NCBI GenBank assembly: GCA_964551995.1
Contig: CAZKFD010000020.1
Span: 7,932 to 71,931, forward strand
DNA from: DATKJS01 sp964551995
GTDB lineage: Bacteria; Acidobacteriota; Aminicenantia; Aminicenantales; Saccharicenantaceae
Direction of reading: 5' to 3'
Length of the DNA stretch: 64,000 bases
Shown here: positions 33,860 through 41,836 of the stretch, piece after piece
Layout of the letters: every line of letters starts with the position of its first letter
Position numbering within the stretch: position 1 is the first letter of the stretch
The notes under the pieces: model-generated
Database searches by the model: none
Told to the model about the DNA's origin: nothing
The model's input: the letters and a program-made list of their open reading frames with translations, nothing else
Translations under genes and position numbers: made by a program

Positions 33860-34759
33860 TCATTTCTCGGGAAATTTCACCGCGGCCACGAGTTTCCGGG
33901 CCCCGTCGGGTGAGGCCGCTTCGAAAACCACGGCCAGAAAGTTCCCGTGGAGCGCGGCCAGGACCCACTTCTTGTTCTCGGCCTGAGCCAGCCCTTCGGC
34001 ACCGGCCTCGGGAAGGTAGCCCGCGAGAAAAGACTGCCGGGCCGCGGCCGCCTTTCCGGCGTCGGGGTAGCGGACGAGAAGCAGATCCTCGGCCTCACCG
34101 GCCTCCGCATCGTATTCGGCGAAAACGCAGTCGGTCGAGCGGTCAAGATGAAGGATGTTGTCGCCCGAGACGAAAAAGCGGTTGTTCAGGTTGACGGCGC
34201 CGTGAAAATAGCTCGTCCGCGCCGGGCGCAGGGACGCCTCGGGCAGAAAGCCGACCATCTCCGGCTTCGCGCCGGCCGGCCCGAGGTGCTTCACGACTTC
34301 GCGGCCCAGGTCGAGGGCGGCCCGGCCGTCTGATTCGTCCCCCGAAGAAGACGTGACGGAGACGAAATAGCGGCCCTGCCAGAAGCGGAGCAACCCACCG
34401 CCGTACGTCGACTCCTGACCGACCCCCGCCGGCGGGTCCTCGCGGTCGCAGGACAGAGCGCCGAAGGCCTCTTCCGGCGAGCTCATGTCGAAGATGTCCA
34501 GGGTCAGCTCCCGGCCGCCAGGGCCGGCGTACTTCCGGGACCAGATCTGCCGGAGGTCGAAGGCTAGATAGACCTCGGCGCCGCCGTCCATGTAGGAGTA
34601 GATCGTCTGGCGGTTGAAAGTCCGGTCCGGCCCGGACGCCGTCCAGTCTCCGATCGTCTTGGGAATCGTCTGTCCGAAATCCGTCACGGGTCCTCCCGGG
34701 GAAAAAATGAAGAGAGTCAGGCCCGCGGCAGCCAAAAGCCACACTTTCGCACGCAACAT
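33860..34759 (-). CDS. Exported DUF6599 family protein
   Basis: A 299-residue protein with a signal peptide (residues 1-20 or so). The segment IYSYMDGGAEVYLAFDLRQIWSR, followed by LTLDIFDMSSPEEAFGALSCDRED, is characteristic of the DUF6599 family, which is found next to DUF362 and TlpA-like genes in related genomes. No catalytic residue can be named. It follows the Fe-S protein gene by 47 bases. It may be a periplasmic partner of DUF362. Confidence 0.75.
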   Translation of the reverse strand: MLRAKVWLLAAAGLTLFIFSPGGPVTDFGQTIPKTIGDWTASGPDRTFNRQTIYSYMDGGAEVYLAFDLRQIWSRKYAGPGGRELTLDIFDMSSPEEAFGALSCDREDPPAGVGQESTYGGGLLRFWQGRYFVSVTSSSGDESDGRAALDLGREVVKHLGPAGAKPEMVGFLPEASLRPARTSYFHGAVNLNNRFFVSGDNILHLDRSTDCVFAEYDAEAGEAEDLLLVRYPDAGKAAAARQSFLAGYLPEAGAEGLAQAENKKWVLAALHGNFLAVVFEAASPDGARKLVAAVKFPEK

Positions 34760-34806
34760 CGGGCGCTCCTCCGGATACCCGAGTCTAAACGAATCTCAGG
34801 CTTTTT

Positions 34807-35730
34807 TCAAACGTCCGCCGCGGGAGACTCCGCCGCTCGGCCGGGCCGGGCCGAAGCAGAAGTCTCGCGCTTGGACAAGAACGCATAGCTGATCGCCCCG
34901 AACCTGCAGGAATCGAGGCACTTCAGGCAACGAACGCAATCGGGGCTGTTGGCGGATTCGTAAATCCTGATCTCCACGGGACAGTCCCGGTAGCACGCAT
35001 CGCAGAGAGTGCATTTTTCGTCGTCGACGGCCATCCTAAAAAGGCTGCCTTTATTGAACAGCCCGAGGATGGCCCCCAGGGGGCAGACGGCCCGGCAGAA
35101 CGGCCGGGCACTGACGATCATCCAGCCGAGGAAGAGGACGAGCAGGGCGACCTTCCAGTAATACATGAACCCGACGAGCGGCCGCAGGCCCGCGTTGAGG
35201 GCGATGAGGGGGATCCCCGCCTCCAGCGTCCCGGCGGGGCATATCCATTTACAGAACCAGGTCTGGCCGTAGCCGAACTGGTCCACGACGATCAGCGGCA
35301 GCGCCACGACGAAGACGGCCAGGAACAGATAGCGGAAGGCCGAAAAGTACCGGGGCAGTCTGATCTTGGGGGTCGGGATCTTGTGGAGAAGCTCCTGAAG
35401 GAGCCCGAACGGGCAGAGCCAGCCGCAGGGCATACGGCCGACGACGCTCGCCGCGGCCCCAAGGAGCCCGACGACATAGAGCCCGAATTTCTTCTCGGCC
35501 ACCGAGAGGTTGAACCGCAGGCCGCCGAAGAAGGTCTGCATCGCGCCGATAGGACAGGCGCCCAGCGCCGAGGGGCAGGAATAGCAGTTGAGCACGGGGA
35601 CGCAGACGCCCTTGATATTCCCCTGGTAGATCTTCCCCGTCAGCCAGTTCGGCAGCCAAGCGTTGACGGCCAGGGCGCTCAGGGCCTGGTACCAGACCCT
35701 TCGGCGCCTCGGTGTGTTCAGGACCTCCAT
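34807..35730 (-). CDS. Membrane 4Fe-4S protein, NapH/YccM-like
   Basis: A 307-residue membrane protein with about four to five hydrophobic helices. Cysteine motifs occur before and between helices (CYSCPSALGACPIG, PCGWLCPFG, CKWICPAG, CRAVCPLG), typical of NapH-like polyferredoxins, and two C-terminal 4Fe-4S motifs follow (CTLCDACYRDCP and CVRCLKCLDSC). It should carry electrons across or along the membrane to a periplasmic or cytoplasmic acceptor. It lies in the operon between the CXXC peptide and DUF6599. The best guess is electron supply for the DUF362 protein or a thiol system with the TlpA-like protein. Confidence 0.9.
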   Translation of the reverse strand: MEVLNTPRRRRVWYQALSALAVNAWLPNWLTGKIYQGNIKGVCVPVLNCYSCPSALGACPIGAMQTFFGGLRFNLSVAEKKFGLYVVGLLGAAASVVGRMPCGWLCPFGLLQELLHKIPTPKIRLPRYFSAFRYLFLAVFVVALPLIVVDQFGYGQTWFCKWICPAGTLEAGIPLIALNAGLRPLVGFMYYWKVALLVLFLGWMIVSARPFCRAVCPLGAILGLFNKGSLFRMAVDDEKCTLCDACYRDCPVEIRIYESANSPDCVRCLKCLDSCRFGAISYAFLSKRETSASARPGRAAESPAADV

Positions 35731-35741
35731 CGCTCCGCGCC

Positions 35742-35876
35742 TCAGCCGATGCCGATGCAGTCGAGGCAGACCGTTACGGCCTTCTCGAGGACCGTCCGGT
35801 ATTCGCCGAGCAGAAGCCCGACGGTCATCAGGCCGAGGAAAACCGTCAGCAGAATCCAGGGCAGTTTCCTTTTCAT
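35742..35876 (-). CDS. CD1871A-like small CXXC membrane peptide (44 residues)
   Basis: A very short gene. It encodes 44 residues: a basic start (MKRKLPW), a single transmembrane helix, and a C-terminal CLDCIGIG carrying a CXXC motif. This matches the small CD1871A family, whose members end in CxxCIGIG and lie beside NapH-like Fe-S genes. Its ATG overlaps the TGA of the TlpA-like gene (ATGA), so translation is coupled; GGAG lies seven bases upstream. The Fe-S gene starts 11 bases after its stop. The CXXC pair suggests thiol relay between the thioredoxin-like protein and the Fe-S protein. Confidence 0.8.
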   Translation of the reverse strand: MKRKLPWILLTVFLGLMTVGLLLGEYRTVLEKAVTVCLDCIGIG

Positions 35877-36502
35877 GTCTCGTCTCCGGACAGGGCCTTC
35901 TTCACCGCCGCCTTGAGCTCGTCGATGTGCTCCTTTTTGAAGCCCTGGTGAACATGGACGATCGTGCCCCGAGCATCAATCAGGTAGACGACCGGGATGA
36001 CCTGGGCGTCGTAGGCCTTTTTCATCTCGCCAGCGCTGCGGATGATCCCGTCGGAGGCTGGGCCGGACGTCGCGTCCGCGAGCATCGGGTAGGTGATCTT
36101 GAGCTTCTCATAAAAAGGCCGGACGACCTTGGAGCCCTGCTCGTCGAGGTCGATGCCCAGCAGGATGAGGCCGCCGCTCTCGGCGCCGGCCGCCGGCTTG
36201 TTCGCCTCGTAGATCTGCTGCATGTAAGGCATGGCCGCACGGCAGGGGACGCACCAGGTCGCCCAGAAATCGATCAGGACCGCGCCCGGATGGGTTTCCC
36301 GGACGCGCCTTTCGCCGCTGACGTTCTCGGCGATCATGAGCGTCAACCGGCCGTCCTCCATCGTGACGGTATATTCTTTGCCGTCGATATTCTTCAGGGA
36401 AAACGGGTGGAACTTCTCGCCCGGCTTCAGGAGGGCCGGGGCGGCGGATGCCGCAGCCAGCATGATCAGGGCGGCGACCAGGGTCTTTAAGCCGGATCTC
36501 AT
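35873..36502 (-). CDS. Exported TlpA-like thioredoxin-fold protein
   Basis: A 209-residue periplasmic redoxin with a signal peptide (residues 1-21). The active site is WCVPC (Cys84, Cys87) in LIDFWATWCVPCRAAMPYM, and the cis-Pro is in VIPVVYLID. The TlpA/ResA type reduces or exchanges disulfides outside the cytoplasm. It is the first gene of the six-gene operon, with a promoter at 36536-36564 and GAGGAGC before the ATG. The next gene overlaps by four bases. Confidence 0.9.
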   Translation of the reverse strand: MRSGLKTLVAALIMLAAASAAPALLKPGEKFHPFSLKNIDGKEYTVTMEDGRLTLMIAENVSGERRVRETHPGAVLIDFWATWCVPCRAAMPYMQQIYEANKPAAGAESGGLILLGIDLDEQGSKVVRPFYEKLKITYPMLADATSGPASDGIIRSAGEMKKAYDAQVIPVVYLIDARGTIVHVHQGFKKEHIDELKAAVKKALSGDET

Positions 36503-36535
36503 CGGCGCTCCTCTGTTCGGAAGATAGAGTCCTAT

Positions 36536-36564
36536 AGTCTAATCCGGCTACGGCCGTTTTTCAA
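36536..36564 (-). promoter_or_regulatory. Promoter of the TlpA-CXXC-FeS-DUF6599-DUF362-LVIVD operon
   Basis: On the minus strand: TTGAAA (36564-36559), 17 bp, TAGACT (36541-36536). It lies about 35 bases before the first start codon. Confidence 0.4.
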
Positions 36565-36589
36565 TAGACGGCGTCCCCGTCTCCCGGCC

Positions 36590-36775
36590 TCAAGCCCCGG
36601 TCCGCGATCTTAAAAGGCCGGACCTATCTCCTCTTTCTGTCGAAGGCCCTCCATGCCTCTGCTTGATCCTCTGGGCCGAGACCTTGGCTTCCTTGGCTGC
36701 GGGTTCGATGGACCTCCTGAGCTTCTGCTCGTTGAAGGCCTGACGGCTCGCGTCCCTCTTGATGACTTCAATCAT
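36590..36775 (-). CDS. Small ATP-cone domain peptide, possibly truncated
   Basis: Starting at 36775 after GAGAGG, the 61-residue product reads MIEVIKRDASRQAFNEQKL and RRSIEPAAKEAKVSAQRI, a good match to the first half of an ATP-cone, the regulatory nucleotide-binding domain of NrdR and ribonucleotide reductases. After about residue 43 the sequence no longer resembles the domain and the frame ends soon, and neither of the other frames restores a long continuation. It may be a tiny stand-alone protein or a remnant. The longer frame to 36862 lacks support. Confidence 0.5.
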   Translation of the reverse strand: MIEVIKRDASRQAFNEQKLRRSIEPAAKEAKVSAQRIKQRHGGPSTERGDRSGLLRSRTGA

Positions 36776-37022
36776 TACCTCTCTCCCCTCCTCGAGGAAT
36801 TGCCGAACTTGCGTTCCGGCGCCCCGCATTTCGGTTGAACAAAGACCGGGACTCTGAAGCATTAATCAAGAAATTTGCCAACATTGGAAAGGCGATCATG
36901 CCGCGGCCGGCCTGGAGGTCGAGGCGGAGGCGCGCGGCGGCTTCCGTCTCGAAAAATGGAATGAAACGCCAAAAAGCAGGACGGCTGGCGACGTCGTCGC
37001 CGGCCTAAACCCCGGCGGGCGG

Positions 37023-37051
37023 TTGACAGCCCCGCGGGCCTCTCATAAAAT
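37023..37051 (+). promoter_or_regulatory. Sigma-70-like promoter of the xylulokinase gene
   Basis: Perfect TTGACA (37023-37028), 17 bp, TAAAAT (37046-37051). The leader to the ATG at 37106 is about 48 nt. Confidence 0.6.
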
Positions 37052-37105
37052 GAACGCCAAACGCGGGAAGAACGGGAGGCCGTGGCGGTTCCCGCGGCGA
37101 GGTGA

Positions 37106-38626
37106 ATGATGTATGCCGTCGGCATCGATTCCGGAACGCAGGGCACCAAGGCCCTCGTGGTGGATTTTGAGAGCGGGTGCGTCCTCGGCCGGGGCTATGC
37201 CCCGCACACCATGGTCCCCGGACTTCCGCCGGGCGCAAGCGAGCAGGAGCCGCGGACCTGGGTCGAAGCCACGGAGATCGCGCTGGGAACGGCCCTCGAG
37301 AAATCTGCGGTGGACCGGAAGAAGATCGTGTCGCTCGGCGTATCGGGCCAACAGCACGGCTTCGTCCCGCTCGATGCGAGGAGACGCCCTCTCCGGCCGG
37401 CCAAGCTCTGGAACGACACCTCGACGTTCCGGGAGACCGAGGCTCTCGTCGCCCGCCTCGGGGGCCGGAAGACGTTCATCCGCAAGCTCGGCCTAAGCCT
37501 GGCCGTCGGCTTCACGGCCTCGAAGGTCCTCTGGCTCAAAGACCATGAGCCGGAGAATTTCAGAAGACTGGCGACCGTCCTCCTCCCCCATAACTACCTG
37601 AACCTCCACCTGACGGGCCTGGCCCACATGGAATTCGGCGACGCCTCGGGGACGGGGCTCATGGACATCCGGCGGCTCAGGTGGAGCGAGGAGGCGGCCG
37701 GCGCCGTCGACCCCTCGCTGATCGGAAAGCTCCCGGCCTTGAGCCATCCCCGCGAGCCGGTCGGTTTCATACGGAAAGCCATCGCGTCGAGGTTCGGCCT
37801 GGGGCGCGTCCTCGTCTCGGCCGGGGGCGGCGACAACATGATGGGCGCGATCGGTACGGGCAACGTGGTCCCCGGAGTCTCGACGGCCAGCCTCGGTACG
37901 TCCGGGACGATCTATTCCTATTCGGAGCGCGCCTTCGTCGACCCCGAGGGCGAGATCGCCGCGTTCTGCGACAGCACGGGCGGCTGGCTGCCTCTTCTCT
38001 GCACGATGAACGTCACCAACACGACGGAGATCGTCAAATCGCTGTTCAGGCTGACCAACGCCGGCCTCGAGGCGCTGGCCGGGAAGGCCGCTCCGGGGTC
38101 AGGCGGCCTAGTCTTTCTCCCCTTCGTGGACGGCGAACGGGTCCCAGTCCTCCCCTTTTCAAGCGCGGTGTTCTTCGGGCTCGACCGGAAAACGTTCGAC
38201 GCCGCCCATCTGGCGCGGGCCGTCATGGAAGGGACGATCCTCGACCTCGGCTACGGATTCGCCCGCATGCGGGCGCTCGGACTCCGGCCGGCCGAGATCC
38301 GAGCGACGGGCGGGGGGGCCAGGAGCCGCCTCTGGCTCCAGATCGCGGCCGACATCCTGGGGACGCCGGTCGTGACCCTGAGGGAACAGGAGGCGGCCGC
38401 CTACGGCGGGGCCCTTCAGTCCATCTGGTGCTATTTCCTCGAGAAGGGAGAGCGGGTCCGCATCGGGGAGCTCACGGACAGGTTCGTGGCCCTGGACCGC
38501 CTCGCCGCGAGGCCCGACCCGAAAAACGCGCCGGTCTACGAGGCCCTGCAGGAAAGATTCAATTCCCTCTGGAGGACGCTCGTCCCGGAATTCCGGGCGC
38601 GCCGGAAGGAGTCCGGGCGCTTCTGA
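37106..38626 (+). CDS. xylB: Xylulokinase (FGGY carbohydrate kinase)
   Basis: A 506-residue cytoplasmic sugar kinase that phosphorylates D-xylulose with ATP. Family features in order: AVGIDSGTQGTKALV (phosphate-1 motif), GVSGQQHGFVPLD, the SGTGLMDIRRLRW segment, SAGGGDNMMGAIGTG, SLGTSGTIYSYS, and GGGARSRLWLQIAADILG near the C-terminus. The SGQQHG motif argues for xylulokinase over glycerol or gluconate kinase. GAGGTG precedes the start; a second ATG one codon later is possible. No xylose isomerase gene lies nearby. Confidence 0.88.
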   Translation: MMYAVGIDSGTQGTKALVVDFESGCVLGRGYAPHTMVPGLPPGASEQEPRTWVEATEIALGTALEKSAVDRKKIVSLGVSGQQHGFVPLDARRRPLRPAKLWNDTSTFRETEALVARLGGRKTFIRKLGLSLAVGFTASKVLWLKDHEPENFRRLATVLLPHNYLNLHLTGLAHMEFGDASGTGLMDIRRLRWSEEAAGAVDPSLIGKLPALSHPREPVGFIRKAIASRFGLGRVLVSAGGGDNMMGAIGTGNVVPGVSTASLGTSGTIYSYSERAFVDPEGEIAAFCDSTGGWLPLLCTMNVTNTTEIVKSLFRLTNAGLEALAGKAAPGSGGLVFLPFVDGERVPVLPFSSAVFFGLDRKTFDAAHLARAVMEGTILDLGYGFARMRALGLRPAEIRATGGGARSRLWLQIAADILGTPVVTLREQEAAAYGGALQSIWCYFLEKGERVRIGELTDRFVALDRLAARPDPKNAPVYEALQERFNSLWRTLVPEFRARRKESGRF

Positions 38627-38636
38627 CCTTCCCGGC

Positions 38637-40208
38637 TCAGTGCTTGTGAAGGTCCTTGTGCATGATCTTGCGGATCTCGTGGAGCCGATCGTGCGCCGGA
38701 AGCCCGGCCAGCTGCTTGTTCATGAACTCGTCGTTTTCGGCTTCGAGCATGCGGGCAACGTAGTCAATGACCGGCGGCGGGAAAGCCCCGTCCCGCTCAT
38801 AGAGCTCCCGCTTCTGGAGGAGGAGCCGGCTCGATTCGACGCAGCTCGCCGGCAGGGCGGGAAGCTTTTTGAGGAGCTCCTTGTCCGAGAAGACATTCCC
38901 CTTGACGTACAGCCGCTCGGCCAGTTCGAGGGGGCCATAGTCCTTGAAGAGGGAAAGGTCGCCCCGGAAGGCCCAGTTGGTGGCCACCACGATCCCGGCC
39001 AGGGCGAGGTGAACTAGGGCGCTGCCGTCCGGGCTCCGGAACTCCACGGTTTGACGTCCGCCGCTCACGTCCCGGCACTCCCCGGCCTCCCGGGGATTGG
39101 CTTTCTTCGTCAGGTTGGCCACGTTCGCCCATCCCAAGGGGACCCGGATGAGGGCGCTGCGGTTGAGGTCGCTCCAGCAGACCCGCGTCGGCGCCTCGTG
39201 GTTCGGGACCAGGCGGAGATAGGCGGATGACACCGTGTTCCCGAAGGCCGTCAGGGTATCCGCGTACTCGCACAACCCGCCGATGAGCTTGCGCGCCGCC
39301 TCGGACAGCCGGCCGTCGGGGGCACTCATGATGTTTTTTCCGTTTTTGACGAGCTCGAGATGGAAATGGAGGCCGTTGCCGGCGACGCCCTCCTCGATCT
39401 TCGGCGTGAAGGTCGCGATCGCGCCGTGCCGGAAGGCTGTGTTCCGTATGATCCACCGCCCGACGACGAGGGCGTCGGCCATTTCCTCGATCGGCCGCGG
39501 CAGGTATTCGATCTCCATCTGCTCGGCGCGACGCCCTTGGATCTCTTCGACGTCGCTCCATACCCGCTCGACGGACCCCACCTCGCTGTGCGCGTATTTG
39601 ACGGCCCCGGTGACCTGGGTGATGTGGCGGACCATTTCGTTGACGATCGCGCCGCCCTTGATGAAGGGCGGGGCGGCGTGGTAATTGCCCGGCGGCTGAG
39701 CCGGATACGCCCTGTCCCCCGGCTGGGTCAGAAGGAAGAACTCGAGCTCTCCCAGGGCGTGGAGCTCGAGACCCGTCCCCGACCGGAACAGCCCGGTGGC
39801 CCGGGCCAGGATGTTGTCCAGCGTGAAGGGGGCCGGCGTGCCGTCCTTCGTGAAATAGCGGCAGACGAGGCCGAGGCTGCCCGCGTCGAACGGGTCGAGG
39901 AAGGCCGTGCGGAACTGGGGAACGATGTAGAGATCGGAGAGAGACAGGTCGACGAGGCCCTTGAAGAGCGACGACCCGTCCACTCGTTCCCCTTCGGCCA
40001 GGACGGCCTCGATCTGTCCGCGGGAGCCGGCCGGGATCTCGAGCCGTTTCATCTTTCCGTCCAGGGCGGTGTAATGGAAGGTGACGCGTTCGATCACCCG
40101 CTTCTCAATGATTTTCAGCATATCGGCCCGGACGAAATCCCTGGCGGGCTTGTCGAGGATCACCGACAGGGGGTTGGCCAGGGCATAGGGCAGTGTCTGA
40201 TCCGGCAT
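38637..40208 (-). CDS. Glutamine synthetase family protein
   Basis: A 523-residue protein with the glutamine synthetase fold. The N-terminal beta-grasp domain is followed by the catalytic barrel: LGELEFFLL (metal-ligand Glu), VERVWSDVEE, GNGLHFHLEL (ATP/metal HxH motif), the NHEAPTRVCWS segment, and RQTVEFRSPDGSA. It makes glutamine from glutamate, ammonia and ATP, or a related gamma-glutamyl product. The C-terminus is longer than in GlnA type I and lacks the usual adenylylation-site region as far as can be seen, so a divergent family member with another amine substrate is also possible. It is convergent with xylB. Confidence 0.85.
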   Translation of the reverse strand: MPDQTLPYALANPLSVILDKPARDFVRADMLKIIEKRVIERVTFHYTALDGKMKRLEIPAGSRGQIEAVLAEGERVDGSSLFKGLVDLSLSDLYIVPQFRTAFLDPFDAGSLGLVCRYFTKDGTPAPFTLDNILARATGLFRSGTGLELHALGELEFFLLTQPGDRAYPAQPPGNYHAAPPFIKGGAIVNEMVRHITQVTGAVKYAHSEVGSVERVWSDVEEIQGRRAEQMEIEYLPRPIEEMADALVVGRWIIRNTAFRHGAIATFTPKIEEGVAGNGLHFHLELVKNGKNIMSAPDGRLSEAARKLIGGLCEYADTLTAFGNTVSSAYLRLVPNHEAPTRVCWSDLNRSALIRVPLGWANVANLTKKANPREAGECRDVSGGRQTVEFRSPDGSALVHLALAGIVVATNWAFRGDLSLFKDYGPLELAERLYVKGNVFSDKELLKKLPALPASCVESSRLLLQKRELYERDGAFPPPVIDYVARMLEAENDEFMNKQLAGLPAHDRLHEIRKIMHKDLHKH

Positions 40209-40315
40209 GGTATATCGCTCCTCGCTCGAGATCGAAAGACACTCATTCTAAAGGAAAAGGCCGGCCGGGTCAAACGCGCCGGGTGGCTTCCCCGCCGGGC
40301 AGTCTCCCCCCGCGT

Positions 40316-41671
40316 TCAATAGAGAAGATACGGCTTGCGGAGCTCGGCGAAGGCCGCCAATCCGGGCCTCAAGCCTTCGATGATCGTCCGGACCGCCGTC
40401 CCCGCTTCCAGGGCTTCCCGGATCCGCGGCGTCCCCATGGCCTTGTCGAAATAGTCCCGGTGGAACTCGAACCGGCCGGGGTCCATGTCGCGGACCGTCT
40501 TGATAATATCGAGGGCGGTCTCGAACGACCGGTAGAGCGAACGATCGGTCACGTGGAGCTGGCAGCCCCCGCAGAGCCGGCCCTCGAACTTGGAAAACGT
40601 CGGCGTGAACCAGGCCTCCCGGAAGATAACCCCCGGGAGCCCGAGGGCATTGAGCCGGGCCGCCAGCTCGTGACCATCGATCCAGGGCGCGCCGAAGGTC
40701 TCGAATGGCCTCGTCGTTCCCCGTCCCTCTGAGATGTTCGTCCCCTCGAGCGAGACCTGGCCCGGGTAAACAGTGGCCGTATCGAGCGTCGGCATATTGG
40801 GGGACGGCATGATCCAGGGGAGGCCGGTCTGGTCGAACCACATGGTCCTCGTCCAGCCCTCCATCGGGATGACGGTCAATTTCGCCTTTCGGGGAAGGAA
40901 GCGGTCGTTGAAAAGCCGCGCCAGCTCACCCAGGGTCAGGCCGTGACGCTCGGGGATCGGATAGAGGCCGAGGAATGAGCTCCAGGCCGGATACTCGAGG
41001 ATGGGACCTTCCATATCCACTCCGTCGAGCGGGTTGGGACGGTCGAGGACGACGAACTCGGTCCCGTTCTCGGCGCAGGCCTGCATGACGTAGGCCATCG
41101 TCGCGATGTACGTATAGACCCGGGTCCCGACGTCCTGGAGATCACAGACGAAGACGTCGATGTCCCCGACCATGGCGCCTTCGGGCTTCTTGCCCGCAGA
41201 CCGGGTGTCGTAGGACCGCATGTATTCATCGATGTGCCTGAGCATCCCGGGCTCGGGCTTCATGGATTGGCCGTAGAGGCTGAAAACCGGCAAATGGGAC
41301 TTCCGGTCGTAATAAAAGGGCACGTATTCTCCGGCCTGAGCGTCGCCGCGGACGCCGTGCTCGGGCCCGTAGAGGGCGACGAGCTTGATCTCCGGCCGCT
41401 CGAGGAACAAGTCGATCGTGCTCCGGAGATGGCTGTCCGTCCCCGTCGGATTGGTGAGGAGGCCGACCTTCTTCCCTCTGACGAGATCGAGGTGCTTGTC
41501 GAGAAAGACCTCGACCCCGAGCCTCACTCGGAGGGGCCCGGCCGCCGCTCCCGTCCCCGTCCGGGACGAGCAGGCCGAGGAAGAGAAGGAAAGGGCCGCG
41601 GCGACCAGCAGAATGGCCTTCAGAGATTTCGGAGAGATGCCCGGGAGCCCGGGTCGGAGTCGCTGATGCAT
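40316..41671 (-). CDS. Exo-beta-N-acetylmuramidase NamZ-like (DUF1343) lipoprotein
   Basis: A 451-residue DUF1343 protein. The N-terminus has a hydrophobic segment ending in a lipobox (LSFSSSAC), so it is probably a lipoprotein. Conserved segments: KKVGLLTNPTGTD, ALYGPEHGVRGDAQAG, FVCDLQDVGTRVYTYI, FVVLDRPNPLDG, PSPNMPTLDTATVYPGQVSLEG and NISEGRGTTRPFE. NamZ removes N-acetylmuramic acid from the non-reducing end of peptidoglycan fragments, allowing MurNAc recycling or use of foreign cell walls. With the amidase at 23215 it gives the organism two wall-degrading activities in this window. The start is at an ATG behind GAGGA. Confidence 0.88.
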   Translation of the reverse strand: MHQRLRPGLPGISPKSLKAILLVAAALSFSSSACSSRTGTGAAAGPLRVRLGVEVFLDKHLDLVRGKKVGLLTNPTGTDSHLRSTIDLFLERPEIKLVALYGPEHGVRGDAQAGEYVPFYYDRKSHLPVFSLYGQSMKPEPGMLRHIDEYMRSYDTRSAGKKPEGAMVGDIDVFVCDLQDVGTRVYTYIATMAYVMQACAENGTEFVVLDRPNPLDGVDMEGPILEYPAWSSFLGLYPIPERHGLTLGELARLFNDRFLPRKAKLTVIPMEGWTRTMWFDQTGLPWIMPSPNMPTLDTATVYPGQVSLEGTNISEGRGTTRPFETFGAPWIDGHELAARLNALGLPGVIFREAWFTPTFSKFEGRLCGGCQLHVTDRSLYRSFETALDIIKTVRDMDPGRFEFHRDYFDKAMGTPRIREALEAGTAVRTIIEGLRPGLAAFAELRKPYLLY

Positions 41672-41836
41672 GGCAGGCCGTCCTCGCCGGCGATTTCCGC
41701 CTCCGATAAGAATATCAGCACCCTCCCCGAGGAGTCAAATGCCTGCGAGCCCCCGCTCGGGTTGATTCCGGGCCCGAAATCGTTTATAAACTGGGAGGGG
41801 TTCTCAGGGCCCCATGAGGGAATGGGCATAGGGGCG

